The notes: generated by a model not told the origin, from the sequence alone. A stretch of 64,000 nucleotides of DNA from SVTX01 sp045653805 (GCA_045653805.1 JAZOMF010000075.1:124001-188000), one strand, 5' to 3'. Positions 18,166 to 26,920 are shown, numbered from the stretch's first letter. Made by a program: numbers and translations.

Positions 18166-18762
18166 TTAATATACTGCTCTTGATCCACCGATAAATTTCG
18201 GACGGGTGTATGCACAAACTATTTTGGCTTCACCGATCTCTGAGACCGAAAGACGGAGAGGCACTGCAACATCGCGAAGGTGCATTCCGATAAGGGTCAA
18301 TCCGATATCTACTCCGGCGTGAGCCTTTATATGCTCAACGACTACCGGGGATCTCATATTCTCATAGGTCAAGGTAGCAAAAGAGCCGCCTGCCTTCGGT
18401 TGAGGAATCACCGCAACAGGCTCATAACCGTATCTTTCGGCGCATTCCGCCTCAATTACAAGTGCACGGTTAAGATGCTCACAGCACTGCGCGGCAAGAT
18501 ATATTCCTCTTTTGCAGAGTTTGGGATATATTGCATCAAAAACGATCTTTGCTGCCTCGAACCTTGAGCCCTTACCTATTTTAGAACCGAGAATCTCAGA
18601 TGACGAGCATCCTATAACCAAAATGTCACCCTTCTTCAACGAGGTGTTTTCAAGGAGCTCGTTTATAACCGTCTCGGCATCTTTTCTTATCTTTTCTTCA
18701 AACGCGGTATCAACTACTGCATCCGCGCCTCTATAATTCTCTGCCATGATCTTATTCTCCAT
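18166..18762 (-). CDS. YwlG-family protein (TIGR01440, UPF0340)
   Basis: A 198-residue member of the conserved Firmicute YwlG family, recognised from IVIGCSSSEI-like DILVIGCSSSEILGS, AAQCCEHLNRALV and the C-terminal GMHLRDVAVPLR. The family has no firmly established function. The true start may be the internal Met at residue 6 (MAENYRG). It lies 23 nt after yqhQ on the same strand, suggesting co-transcription. In Bacillus the relatives ywlC (sua5), rpiB and ywlG cluster with prfA; here they are scattered over the window. Confidence 0.9.
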   Translation of the reverse strand: MENKIMAENYRGADAVVDTAFEEKIRKDAETVINELLENTSLKKGDILVIGCSSSEILGSKIGKGSRFEAAKIVFDAIYPKLCKRGIYLAAQCCEHLNRALVIEAECAERYGYEPVAVIPQPKAGGSFATLTYENMRSPVVVEHIKAHAGVDIGLTLIGMHLRDVAVPLRLSVSEIGEAKIVCAYTRPKFIGGSRAVY

Positions 18763-18784
18763 ATATATTGACTATCATTGATTA

Positions 18785-19987
18785 TTACAGCTTATCACTT
18801 TCGTCTTCGGGAATAACTTCCTTCATAGCCACGATAGCACACTCGATCATATCGTCGCCGGGCTCGAGAACGGTGATGTGCTGGAGCCAAACGCCGGGAG
18901 CGGAAATTATCTTGGTAATGAAATTATCGTGCTTGCCCGAAATCTTTATAAGCTCGTATCCAATACCGACGATAAGAGGGATAAGACCAACTCTGATGGC
19001 GGCACGAATTGCATTATACAGCGTTTCATTTTCAATAGCGCTTCGCAATGCGGGATGCAATCCATCATATCCACTAACAAGTTCCAAGCCAAGACCGACG
19101 CAGAATGATACGAAAATACTTACAAGAACCATCAAAATAAGAAAGCTGGTTCCGCATCTAGGATGGAATCTTTTCTGCTTTTTAACGTTTTCAACAGTAA
19201 GCTCAAGTCCAGCCTCGTAGCAGAAAATGGTCTTATGCTCTGCGCCATGGAACTGGAAGGTTCTTCTTATATCCTTCATAAGAAGCATAAAGCCCATATA
19301 TCCTACGAGAACAACAACTTTAAAAACACCTTCAAAAACAGATTGAATAATATTTTCAACTGTGGAATTTTCATTATTCAAAAAAGGAAACCAATCTTGC
19401 GCCCATCCGAAAAGGTGAGTAGGCAAAACAAAGAAAAGCAATATAGCAATACCGAGAGAAAGAATAGTTACGATGGGCATCATAACTCCGAGGGTGGTAG
19501 AGCCCTCTTTCTTTTTCTTATCCTGAATATCTGTATTTTCTTCTTTAACCTCAGGCTCTGCAACCATCTCTTCAGCCACAGACTCTTCGGTTATGCTTAC
19601 GGTATCCTGCTGATCATTCCCCTGCTTTTTTGCAAACTTTTCAGGCTTTTTTGCCGCTTTTGCCGCCTTTTTGGCTTCCTTTTCGCGGCGAAGCTCCTCT
19701 TCTGCCTCCTCAAGACCGGATATCTCGGCAGATCTCATGAGGCACTTGGTGCCAAGGGTCATAGAGTCGATATAAGCCACAACTCCGCGGATTATAGGCC
19801 ACTTAAGGATGCTTGCGCGTTTCTTAGCCTCGGTGGGAAACTTTTCAACAACGATCTCACCGCTTGTGTTTCGTACAGCCATGGCGGTGGTAACGGGACC
19901 GCGCATCATAATTCCTTCCATCAGCGCCTGACCGCCAATAGAAGTCTTTTTGCAGCATTTATTACTGTTTTTACTCATTTGTTTCAA
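18785..19987 (-). CDS. yqhQ: DUF1385 integral membrane protein (YqhQ)
   Basis: A YqhQ homologue of about 400 residues with the family opening GGQALMEGIMMRGP and the motif FHGAEHKTIFCYEAGLEL. About four to five membrane helices are visible (TILSLGIAILLFFVLP, VVVLVGYMGFMLLM, LILMVLVSIFVSF and LIPLIVGIGYEL). Between residues about 90 and 170 it carries a highly charged Lys/Glu-rich, low-complexity stretch that makes it longer than typical homologues near 310 residues. The start could be TTG at 19987 or ATG at 19978; the AAAGGA site lies close to the TTG. Function is not settled. Confidence 0.9.
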   Translation of the reverse strand: MKQMSKNSNKCCKKTSIGGQALMEGIMMRGPVTTAMAVRNTSGEIVVEKFPTEAKKRASILKWPIIRGVVAYIDSMTLGTKCLMRSAEISGLEEAEEELRREKEAKKAAKAAKKPEKFAKKQGNDQQDTVSITEESVAEEMVAEPEVKEENTDIQDKKKKEGSTTLGVMMPIVTILSLGIAILLFFVLPTHLFGWAQDWFPFLNNENSTVENIIQSVFEGVFKVVVLVGYMGFMLLMKDIRRTFQFHGAEHKTIFCYEAGLELTVENVKKQKRFHPRCGTSFLILMVLVSIFVSFCVGLGLELVSGYDGLHPALRSAIENETLYNAIRAAIRVGLIPLIVGIGYELIKISGKHDNFITKIISAPGVWLQHITVLEPGDDMIECAIVAMKEVIPEDESDKL

Positions 19988-20106
19988 TAAGTCCTTTCAA
20001 CTATTATCATTGTGCATTTAAATATTATCTACTAATTAATAATATTAACACAAAAATATTAACTACGTGTGAAAATTACGGATTTATAGGATTTTAGCAC
20101 TCAAAA

Positions 20107-20138
20107 ATTGGGATACCTCAATATTGAGGCATCCCAAT
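20107..20138 (-). terminator. Terminator after the PRPP-synthetase-like gene
   Basis: ATTGGGATGCCTCAA pairs with TTGAGGTATCCCAAT (one mismatch) and is followed by TTTTTGA on the minus strand. Confidence 0.7.
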
Positions 20139-20163
20139 AGTTAGTTATCGTTACGAATTAAGA

Positions 20164-21291
20164 TTACTTGTTTGCTTCCGTTACGCTCTTGTGCTTTGCA
20201 ACGATATTGTTGATTCTCTTTGCGGGATCAAGCAGCTCGCTAATGGTAGCGTCATGATTGAGGGTATCGATAATGTAAGAAACATACTTGCACATATTAA
20301 CGTCAACGTGCCAAGGTTTCTCAAGAAGACCGGGACGACGGTAAACGAGGTTAGTGGTAAACACTTTAGAAATAAGTCCATCCTCATATGCCTTGTCGAA
20401 TTTTTCAAATCCGTCGGTGAAGAGTCCGAAGGTGGAGAATACGAAGATTCTCTTTGCTCCTCTCGACTTAATCTGCGAGCAAACGTCAAGCATAGATTCA
20501 CCGGAGGAGATCATATCGTCAACAACGATAACGTCCTTATCGGTAAGATCCTGACCGAGATACTCGTGAGCCTCGATGGGATTCTTTCCGTTGATGATTA
20601 CGGAGTAGTTACGGCGCTTGTAGAACATACCGATATCGATTCCGAGAACCGAAGAGTAGTACATGCATCTACCCATAGCGCCCTCATCGGGAGAGATCAT
20701 CATAAGGTGCTCCTTATCGATCTCAATATTGGGAACAGCCTTGATGAGTGCCTTGATCATCTGATAGGAAGGACGAACATTATCAAAGCCGTGAAGAGGA
20801 ATTGCATTGCAAACTCTGGGGTCGTGAGCATCAAATGTGATGATATTGGTGATACCCATAGCAACAAGCTCCTGGAGCATTACTGCACAGTCAAGAGACT
20901 CTCTGGTAGACTTCTTATGCTGTCTGCCCTCGTAAAGCATAGGCATAATAACGGTGATTCTTCTTGCCTTACCTGCGATAGCGGAAACGATTCTCTTAAG
21001 ATCTGCATAGTGATCGTCGGGGCTCATAGGAACGGTCTGACCGTACATACGATAGGTAACACCGTAGTTGAACACGTCACAAATAATATAAACGTCCTGA
21101 CCTCTCATGGAGTGGTGGATAAGACCCTTACCCTCACCTGTACCGAATCTGGGGCAAACTGCCTCAACAAGATAGGTATCCTCGCTGGTGTGTCTTCTCC
21201 ATTCCTTCAGATAGTTATCAACCTGCTCGGCAAATGCCTCACAACCTTTCATACCAATAACACTAAGCTCTGCGAACTGTGCGTCCTTCAT
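20164..21291 (-). CDS. Divergent long ribose-phosphate pyrophosphokinase-like protein
   Basis: A 375-residue PRPP-synthetase-fold protein, about 60 residues longer than the canonical enzyme. The PRPP/ribose-5-phosphate loop is VVDDMISSGES (canonical VDDMIDTAGT). DAHDPRVCN replaces the usual DLHA, and MLYEGRQHKKST replaces YARQDRK. The fold motifs are therefore kept, but several ATP- and metal-contacting positions are changed. The predicted reaction is ribose 5-phosphate + ATP to PRPP + AMP. The ATG at 21291 lies 8 nt after GGAGG; a longer frame from 21315 would swallow that site. It follows a rhamnulokinase-like gene by 45 nt. Confidence 0.8.
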   Translation of the reverse strand: MKDAQFAELSVIGMKGCEAFAEQVDNYLKEWRRHTSEDTYLVEAVCPRFGTGEGKGLIHHSMRGQDVYIICDVFNYGVTYRMYGQTVPMSPDDHYADLKRIVSAIAGKARRITVIMPMLYEGRQHKKSTRESLDCAVMLQELVAMGITNIITFDAHDPRVCNAIPLHGFDNVRPSYQMIKALIKAVPNIEIDKEHLMMISPDEGAMGRCMYYSSVLGIDIGMFYKRRNYSVIINGKNPIEAHEYLGQDLTDKDVIVVDDMISSGESMLDVCSQIKSRGAKRIFVFSTFGLFTDGFEKFDKAYEDGLISKVFTTNLVYRRPGLLEKPWHVDVNMCKYVSYIIDTLNHDATISELLDPAKRINNIVAKHKSVTEANK

Positions 21292-21336
21292 TTTCATATC
21301 CTCCGATCTAATCATGTCAGTTTTTATAAGTCGAAA

Positions 21337-22809
21337 TTACTGAAGCTTACAGAATTTCTCGTAAGCTGCATCCCAAGCTGCTCTGTCGCTTGTGGGCTCG
21401 TAGTGCTTAAGCTCAAAGGAGTTAGCAACTACTTCTCTTGCCTCACCGAGGTCCTTGATCGCACCTGCAGCGATTGCCTGCATCATAAGGTTACCGATAG
21501 CGGTTGCCTCCTCGGGGCCTGCGCATACGGGAACGTTACATGCGTCTGCTGTCATCTGGGAGAGGAACTTGTCCTTTGTTCCGCCACCTACAACGTTGAT
21601 CATCGCGGTCTTCTTATTCATAAGTCTGTCGATAGATTCAACGGTGTATCTATACTTGAGTGCAAGAGACTCATAAATGCAACGAACTACCTCGCCAACA
21701 GTCTCGGGAACGTGCTGAGATGTCTGGCGGCAGAATTCTCTGATCTTTTCGGGCATATTTCCGGGGGTGTTGAAGGAAGGATGGTCGGGATTGATGAGAG
21801 ACTGGAAAGGAACGGCTTCCTTTGCCCAAGCTTCCATCTGAGCGAAGGAATAATCGTAACCCTCTCTTTTCCACTGTCTTCTGGACTCCTGAATGATCCA
21901 GAGACCCATAATGTTCTTGAGAAATCTAATTGTATCCATAGCGCCACCCTCGTTTGTGAGGTTAGCAGCTCTTGTGCCGTCGTTAATAAGAGGCTCAGGA
22001 AGTTCAGCGCCCATAAGCGACCAAGTTCCGCTGGATATGTAAATAAAGTCCTTATTTTGTGCGGGAACCGCAATAACTGCGCTCGCGGTATCGTGAGAAG
22101 CAACGTTAACTACCTTAATGTTGTTCTTACCAACCTCATCGTTGATCTGAGGAAGAAGTGCGCCGAGGTTATTGCAGGGCTGAACAAGAGGAGCAAAGAG
22201 CGATCTCTTTACGCCGATCTTATCGGTAAGCTCAAATGCGAAATCTCTCTTATAAGCATCAAGAAGCATACCGGTAGAAGCAATGGTGTATTCGGTTGCC
22301 ATCTTGCCGGTAAGGAAGTAGTTAAGAAGGTCGGGGATGAAGAGCATCTTATCAGCACGATCAAGAAGATCTGCATCATCGCGCTTCTCTGCTGCCAGCT
22401 GGTTGAGAGTGTTGAAATCAGCCGCCTGAATACCGGTAATCTTATATATCTCCTCGGGAGACACGAACTGCTTAACGTAATCGGTGATATTTACGGTTCT
22501 CGTGTCACGGTAGTGGGTGGGGTTAGCCATCATTCTGCCGTTCTTGTCGATCAAAGCATAGTCAACGCCCCAAGTGTCGATACCCATACTGGTTACATTG
22601 TCTCCGTCGATAACGGTCTTGGTAATGGAATTCTTAATTTCGAAGAATATTCTGAGAATATCCCAAGTGAATCTACCGTTCACGAATACGGGATCGTTAG
22701 AAAAACGATGATTTTCGCGAAGTGTGAGCTTGTTGCCGTCAAAAGAGCCGACGATACCTCTACCGCTGGAAGCGCCAAGGTCGATGGCAAGCATCTTAAG
22801 TTCAGCCAT
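21337..22809 (-). CDS. FGGY-family carbohydrate kinase, rhamnulokinase-like
   Basis: A 490-residue sugar kinase resembling rhamnulokinase RhaB (L-rhamnulose + ATP to L-rhamnulose 1-phosphate). Visible are the N-terminal DLGASSGRGIVG, the catalytic-base region GIDTWGVDYALID, ASHDTASAV, the phosphate-binding SSGTWSLMG and the adenosine-binding NVVGGGTKDKFLSQ. No rhaA, rhaD or rhamnose regulator is nearby, so rhamnulose is inferred from family resemblance and another ketose is possible. It is co-directional with the PRPP-synthetase-like gene, with which it probably forms a two-gene operon. Confidence 0.85.
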   Translation of the reverse strand: MAELKMLAIDLGASSGRGIVGSFDGNKLTLRENHRFSNDPVFVNGRFTWDILRIFFEIKNSITKTVIDGDNVTSMGIDTWGVDYALIDKNGRMMANPTHYRDTRTVNITDYVKQFVSPEEIYKITGIQAADFNTLNQLAAEKRDDADLLDRADKMLFIPDLLNYFLTGKMATEYTIASTGMLLDAYKRDFAFELTDKIGVKRSLFAPLVQPCNNLGALLPQINDEVGKNNIKVVNVASHDTASAVIAVPAQNKDFIYISSGTWSLMGAELPEPLINDGTRAANLTNEGGAMDTIRFLKNIMGLWIIQESRRQWKREGYDYSFAQMEAWAKEAVPFQSLINPDHPSFNTPGNMPEKIREFCRQTSQHVPETVGEVVRCIYESLALKYRYTVESIDRLMNKKTAMINVVGGGTKDKFLSQMTADACNVPVCAGPEEATAIGNLMMQAIAAGAIKDLGEAREVVANSFELKHYEPTSDRAAWDAAYEKFCKLQ

Positions 22810-22977
22810 AAATACCTCCGTAAAATAAATAAAACTTATTAATTCTATTAAGTGATAGCACTACAAATTAAATTATAACACATTCGCTACATTTTTGTTT
22901 GAATAAACTGTTAATAAAACACTATAAAAACAATTATTTCCCATATTTTTCAAAGTCTTTTCGATTCGACACTCTTC

Positions 22978-23003
22978 ACCATTTTTCTCTCTCGGCATAC
23001 AAT
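22978..23003 (+). promoter_or_regulatory. Possible mother-cell sigma (sigma-K/E-like) promoter for dpaAB
   Basis: CATACAAT at 22996-23003 with an AC at 22978-22979, 16 nt upstream, fits the loose sigma-K pattern (AC, 16-17 nt, CATA). dpaA starts about 58 nt downstream. Dipicolinate synthase is sigma-K controlled in Bacillus, which makes this plausible; the motif is short and the call is tentative. Confidence 0.4.
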
Positions 23004-23060
23004 GTAACGAGGCAGTAGTTTTTACCGCCCGAATTTAATGATACCAAGAGGTATTACTAT

Positions 23061-23963
23061 ATGAATAACTATACGCAAAAATATAAAATTGCCATTTTGG
23101 GTGGCGACAAAAGGCAAGGAGAAATCGCCGCACTCTTCTCATCCAAAGAGCACGATGTCAGGCTTTTTGGATTATCCGATGCCGCTGTAAATATACCGTC
23201 AAGCAAACTCTGTTCAAGTATGGACAAGGCAATGGACAGCGCCGATATTGCCATGCTTCCCTTGCCTCTCTCACGAGACAATCTGCATCTGTCAGCAACC
23301 GGAGAGAAAGTTGCGCTCTGCGACATAGTAAAGCTTGCCGGCTCAAACAAAACTGTTCTTTTGGGTGGAATAGTTTCCGAGGAGGTAAAGAGACTTTGCA
23401 CAGCACAAGGTGTGGAAATATACGATTACTACGCTCGTGAAGAATTGCAAAATAAGAACGCTCTCCCATCAGCGGAGGGGGCTTTAATGCTTGCAATGGA
23501 AAATACCGACATCACTGTTAATGGTATGAAAGCGATGGTATGCGGATATGGTCGAATCGGCAAGATCCTTGCGTTTTTACTGCGAGGTATGGGAGCTTAC
23601 GTCACGGTTGCCGCAAGGCGAGACGAGGTGATATGCGAGGCAACGCTGGATGGCTTTGATACAGTTAAAATACAATGTAACGGAAAAGAATTGCTTAAAT
23701 CGGCTGAAAAGTGCGATGTGATATTCAACACCGTGCCCGCAATCATTTTCAGTCCAAGCGTTGTGTTGGAAATGAAAAGCAAACCGCTTTATATAGAAAT
23801 CGCCTCTGCGCCCGGAGGTATAGACTTATCTGCCGCAAGAGATAAGGGCATAAAAACCATTATAGCCCCCTCGATTCCGGGCAAATATTCGTCCAAAACC
23901 GCAGGCAAATACATTTTTGAAACAGTATGCGATATTCTTTCCGAAAGGGGGATAATAATATGA
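23061..23963 (+). CDS. dpaA: Dipicolinate synthase subunit A
   Basis: A 300-residue protein matching SpoVFA/DpaA. It has an N-terminal dinucleotide-like domain (KIAILGGDKRQGEIA) and a second Rossmann motif VCGYGRIGKILAFLLRGMG near residue 160. With DpaB it makes dipicolinic acid from a lysine-pathway intermediate in the mother cell; DPA is then loaded into the spore core. Its stop overlaps the dpaB start by 4 nt. Presence of the pair supports an endospore-forming host. Confidence 0.93.
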   Translation: MNNYTQKYKIAILGGDKRQGEIAALFSSKEHDVRLFGLSDAAVNIPSSKLCSSMDKAMDSADIAMLPLPLSRDNLHLSATGEKVALCDIVKLAGSNKTVLLGGIVSEEVKRLCTAQGVEIYDYYAREELQNKNALPSAEGALMLAMENTDITVNGMKAMVCGYGRIGKILAFLLRGMGAYVTVAARRDEVICEATLDGFDTVKIQCNGKELLKSAEKCDVIFNTVPAIIFSPSVVLEMKSKPLYIEIASAPGGIDLSAARDKGIKTIIAPSIPGKYSSKTAGKYIFETVCDILSERGIII

Positions 23964-24520
23964 TCGGATACGCCCTTTGCGGCTCTTTTTGCACTTTTTC
24001 AGACTCATTTTCTGCGCTAACCGAGTTAAAAAAGAAATACGCAGAAATACTGCCAATTATGAGCTTTAATGCATACAATACCGATACCCGATTTGGTAAA
24101 AGCAAGGATTGGATAGCGAAAATTGAGGATCTTTGCGGCAAAAGTATTATTCACACCATCCCCGCTGCCGAGCCTTTGGGGCCGAAAATCTCCCTTGATG
24201 CTCTCGTCATCGCTCCATGCACAGGGAACACCCTTGCAAAGCTGGCAAACGGCATTACAGACACTCCTGTTTGCATGGCTGCAAAGGCGCATTTGCGAAG
24301 CGACCGCCCGCTTATCATTTCCCTCGCCACCAACGATGCTATGTCCGCAAATCTTGGGAATATCGCAACTCTTCTTGCAAGAAAGAACGTATACTTTGTG
24401 CCTATGAGACAGGATGACCCGGTAAAAAAGCCTCATTCCTTAGTCGCCGACCTCTCTCTCCTACCTAAGACACTTGAGGATGCTTTATCTGAAAAACAAA
24501 CGAGAAAGCTTTTTTTATAA
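23960..24520 (+). CDS. dpaB: Dipicolinate synthase subunit B
   Basis: A 186-residue flavoprotein-fold subunit (SpoVFB/DpaB). IGYALCGSFCTF opens the fold, and DALVIAPCTGNTLAKLANGITD is the conserved flavoprotein-like segment. The ATG at 23960 sits in an ATGA overlap with dpaA and is preceded by GAAAGGGGG; in-frame sequence upstream is inside dpaA. It works as a complex with DpaA in the mother cell during late sporulation. Confidence 0.93.
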   Translation: MIGYALCGSFCTFSDSFSALTELKKKYAEILPIMSFNAYNTDTRFGKSKDWIAKIEDLCGKSIIHTIPAAEPLGPKISLDALVIAPCTGNTLAKLANGITDTPVCMAAKAHLRSDRPLIISLATNDAMSANLGNIATLLARKNVYFVPMRQDDPVKKPHSLVADLSLLPKTLEDALSEKQTRKLFL

Positions 24521-24554
24521 AGAGAGTCATCCATCGTGCAACAAGCTACCACAC

Positions 24555-24585
24555 AAAAAAGCCCCCCGAAATTGGGGAGGTTTTT
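24555..24585 (+). terminator. Likely terminator of dpaAB
   Basis: A C-rich arm (GCCCCCC) pairs imperfectly with GGGGAGG and is followed by TTTTT, 35 nt after the dpaB stop. Confidence 0.5.
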
Positions 24586-24626
24586 CTAAAATAAATATAA
24601 AAATTTTTATATTCCCGGCAACTATA

Positions 24627-24655
24627 TTGACTTTATACCAAAACAGTGATATAAT
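24627..24655 (+). promoter_or_regulatory. Sigma-A promoter of the cobalamin-riboswitch operon
   Basis: TTGACT (24627-24632) and TATAAT (24650-24655) with a 17-nt spacer lie just upstream of the riboswitch aptamer. Confidence 0.8.
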
Positions 24656-24699
24656 ACATTTACACAAAATGAATAACACAGTTCATCTGAATTTTTGGA

Positions 24700-24935
24700 A
24701 AAATTCGTTGTCGGGCACACTGCAAGACGGTATTGCTCGGGGATAAGGAAACTGCGGTGCGAATCCGCGACAACAGCCATTACCGTATCTTTGCACATGT
24801 TAGCAAACAAGTCGGAATGCTTATCGTTCTGTGAACCGATAAAGGTCTCTTGGGCAACGTGGGGAGATAGGGTTTTGACAGCATAGGAGCAGTATGCTGT
24901 TCCCTTTTTGCGCCCACGGAAGGGCGCTTTTATTT
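24700..24935 (+). promoter_or_regulatory. Cobalamin riboswitch with transcription terminator
   Basis: The leader contains the B12-box-type segment (GCGGTGCGAATCCGCGACAA then CAGCC), closed by pairing of ACGGTA near 24724 with TACCGT near 24783. It then has the conserved AGTCGGAATGCT near 24811. A helix ACAGCATA/TATGCTGT (24878-24900) and a terminator GCGCCC-ACGGAA-GGGCGC followed by a T-rich run (24910-24935) form the expression platform. In the known family, ligand binding favours termination, so the downstream genes should be expressed when cobalamin is scarce. This accounts for most of the gene-free stretch 24521-24975. Confidence 0.85.
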
Positions 24936-24975
24936 TATCCTTTTTGTAAAAAACAACACGAAAGGATCTTAAAAA

Positions 24976-25431
24976 ATGAAAAGATTACTATTAATTTCGG
25001 CTTCTCTCCTCCTGGTTCTCGCATGCGCATTTTCTATGTTTTCATGCGATCTTATGGAAGAAGAAACAACTGCAGAAACATTAGCAGAGGGCGAAGAGAT
25101 CGAGGCATCGGGTCTTTGGGCTGATGCTACATATCGCTCTAACGTAACCCTTGGTGAGGGTGCAAAAACCGTAAGCTTCACCGTTGAGGCTGAGGGCAAA
25201 ATGATTACAATCACCCTCAAGACCGACAAGGCGACTCTGGGCGAAGCTATGTACGAGCACGAGCTCATCAATGATCCCTCCTTCTTCGATACTCTTAATG
25301 GTATGGTTGCAAGCTGGAATGCGGATCAGGCATATTGGGCGTTTTACGAGGGCGAAACAATGATGACTCACGGAGTAAACGACGAAAACATCGAAGGTGG
25401 GGAGAGCTATAGATTTGTCTACACCAAGTAA
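24976..25431 (+). CDS. DUF4430 lipoprotein (transcobalamin-like C-terminal fold)
   Basis: A 151-residue surface lipoprotein. The signal peptide ends in a lipobox at SMFSC (about residue 24), followed by an acidic linker and one DUF4430 domain (KTVSFTVEAEGKMITITLKT ... QAYWAFYEGETMM). DUF4430 is related to the C-terminal domain of transcobalamin and intrinsic factor. With the cobalamin riboswitch upstream and an ECF S-component downstream, a role in capturing cobalamin or a relative at the membrane is the best inference. The ribosome-binding site is GAAAGGATC. Confidence 0.85.
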   Translation: MKRLLLISASLLLVLACAFSMFSCDLMEEETTAETLAEGEEIEASGLWADATYRSNVTLGEGAKTVSFTVEAEGKMITITLKTDKATLGEAMYEHELINDPSFFDTLNGMVASWNADQAYWAFYEGETMMTHGVNDENIEGGESYRFVYTK

Positions 25432-25972
25432 TAGAAAGGTACCGAGAGACGTCTGGCGCAGACTGATTCTCCAAATGTGCATCTTCTCCATGCTGGGCGC
25501 TCTTATGTTCTGCTCAAAGGTGATTATGGAGGTGCTACCCAACATCCATCTGCTCGGGATGTTTACTATGGTATTTACCCTAACCTTTAGATGGAAAGCG
25601 CTGATACCTCTTTATATTTGCGTTTTTCTCAACGGGCTTTACGCCGGATTTAATGTCTGGTGGATACCATATCTCTATATTTGGACTATTCTTTGGGCTA
25701 TTACTATGCTCTTACCTAAAAGGATGCCAAAATGGCTATGCTTGGTAGTGTATCCCATAGTATGCTCTCTGCACGGATTTGCATTTGGAATACTTTATGC
25801 CCCCGCAGAGGCTCTGTTTTTCGGATTAAATTTCCAAGAAACCATCGCTTGGATAGCTTCGGGAGTTGTATTCGATACAATACACGGAATAAGCAATTTT
25901 ATCGTTGGATTTTTGATAGTTCCCTTTGCTGATCTACTCCGAAAGCTTTCAAGAAAACAAGGCATCATATAA
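25397..25972 (+). CDS. ECF transporter S component, probable cobalamin uptake
   Basis: An integral membrane protein of about 185-191 residues with five or six hydrophobic helices (ILQMCIFSMLGALMFCSKV ... ISNFIVGFLIVPF), typical of ECF S-components. It overlaps the lipoprotein gene end. Possible starts are GTG at 25397 and TTG at 25415; the latter has GGGGAG about 10 nt before it, so the exact start is open. The energising EcfA/A'/T genes are not in the window and would be shared. Cobalamin as substrate is inferred from the riboswitch and the DUF4430 partner. Confidence 0.8.
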   Translation: MGRAIDLSTPSNRKVPRDVWRRLILQMCIFSMLGALMFCSKVIMEVLPNIHLLGMFTMVFTLTFRWKALIPLYICVFLNGLYAGFNVWWIPYLYIWTILWAITMLLPKRMPKWLCLVVYPIVCSLHGFAFGILYAPAEALFFGLNFQETIAWIASGVVFDTIHGISNFIVGFLIVPFADLLRKLSRKQGII

Positions 25973-25980
25973 AAGCTATA

Positions 25981-26010
25981 AAAACCCGAGGGGATCGCCC
26001 CTCGGGTTTT
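25981..26010. terminator. Bidirectional terminator
   Basis: AAAACCCGAGGGG, loop ATCG, CCCCTCGGGTTTT: a perfect 13-bp stem between the convergent ECF gene and hslO. Confidence 0.9.
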
Positions 26011-26019
26011 ACTGTAAAA

Positions 26020-26898
26020 TTATAAAAGATCAGCAGGTGTAAAGCTATATTTGGAGTTACAGAAGCGGCACTTAATCTCAAGCTCCTCACTCTTACCCTC
26101 GGCAATCTGCTCGTCGAACATTTTGCGAAGATCGTTTTTATTGATAGACTTCATTGCCTTCTCCATTCGCTCTCTGGAGCAGGTGCATAGGTAATCCACA
26201 TCTATTTCGTCGAAAAGATCGTACTCGATATCCTGGAGCGCCAATGAGGCGATCTCCTCGTTGCTCATTCCCTTATCAAAAAGTCTGGAAATATTGGAGA
26301 GGAACGGAATGTTCTTTTCTATCTTGGTAACGGTTTCGTCATCCGCAAAAGGAAGAAGCTGAATAATGATTCCACCAGCAGCCTTACAGGAAAGATCGGT
26401 ATCTACCAGCACTCCGAGAGCGCAAACGGTGGGAACCTGCTCGCTTTGAGCATAATACTGCGCGATATCCTCCGCAATCTCGCCCGAAACCAACTCGATA
26501 GAGCCGTTATAAGGCTCTGCCGAGCCCATATCCTTGATGAGATTGAGGAATCCCTTACCAACCGCACCGCTTACGTCAAGCATTCCGTAGGACTTGAGCG
26601 GAATTACAACGTTGGGATTCTGAATATATCCTCTTACATTTCCAATGTAATCGCTGACCGCAAGAACTCTGCCCGCAGGTCCGTCACCGTTGAGAGATAC
26701 GGTAATGGTATCCTCCTTGTCTCCAAGCATACATCCCATCATACTTGTAACAGTGAGAAGCCTGCCAAGAGTAGCCGACGCTGTTGCAGTGGTCTTGTGA
26801 TAACCAATCGCCTTATTTACTATCTCGGTGGAATTTATAACGTGTATTCTTGCGCTACCATCGCTGGTCATAGCGCGTAAAATTTTAGACTGTGCCAT
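26020..26898 (-). CDS. hslO: Redox-regulated chaperone Hsp33
   Basis: A 292-residue Hsp33 homologue, a holdase activated by oxidation. The C-terminal zinc switch has the CxC...CxxC pattern: CTC at the start of CTCSRERMEKAM and CRFC near the end. Internal landmarks are GRLLTVTSMMGCMLG and GFLNLIKDMG. All four cysteines are retained, so redox control should work. It is third in a minus-strand run after yerC and a methyltransferase, with a 22-nt gap. Confidence 0.95.
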   Translation of the reverse strand: MAQSKILRAMTSDGSARIHVINSTEIVNKAIGYHKTTATASATLGRLLTVTSMMGCMLGDKEDTITVSLNGDGPAGRVLAVSDYIGNVRGYIQNPNVVIPLKSYGMLDVSGAVGKGFLNLIKDMGSAEPYNGSIELVSGEIAEDIAQYYAQSEQVPTVCALGVLVDTDLSCKAAGGIIIQLLPFADDETVTKIEKNIPFLSNISRLFDKGMSNEEIASLALQDIEYDLFDEIDVDYLCTCSRERMEKAMKSINKNDLRKMFDEQIAEGKSEELEIKCRFCNSKYSFTPADLL

Positions 26899-26920
26899 TT
26901 TTGCTCCTGTATTTGCTATT

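Noticed and set aside
20191..22842. An 883-codon open frame on the plus strand, antisense to the PRPP-synthetase-like and rhamnulokinase-like genes
   Set aside because: It runs opposite two well-recognised genes, crosses their junction and has no homology-like motifs. It results from the strong codon bias of the true genes.
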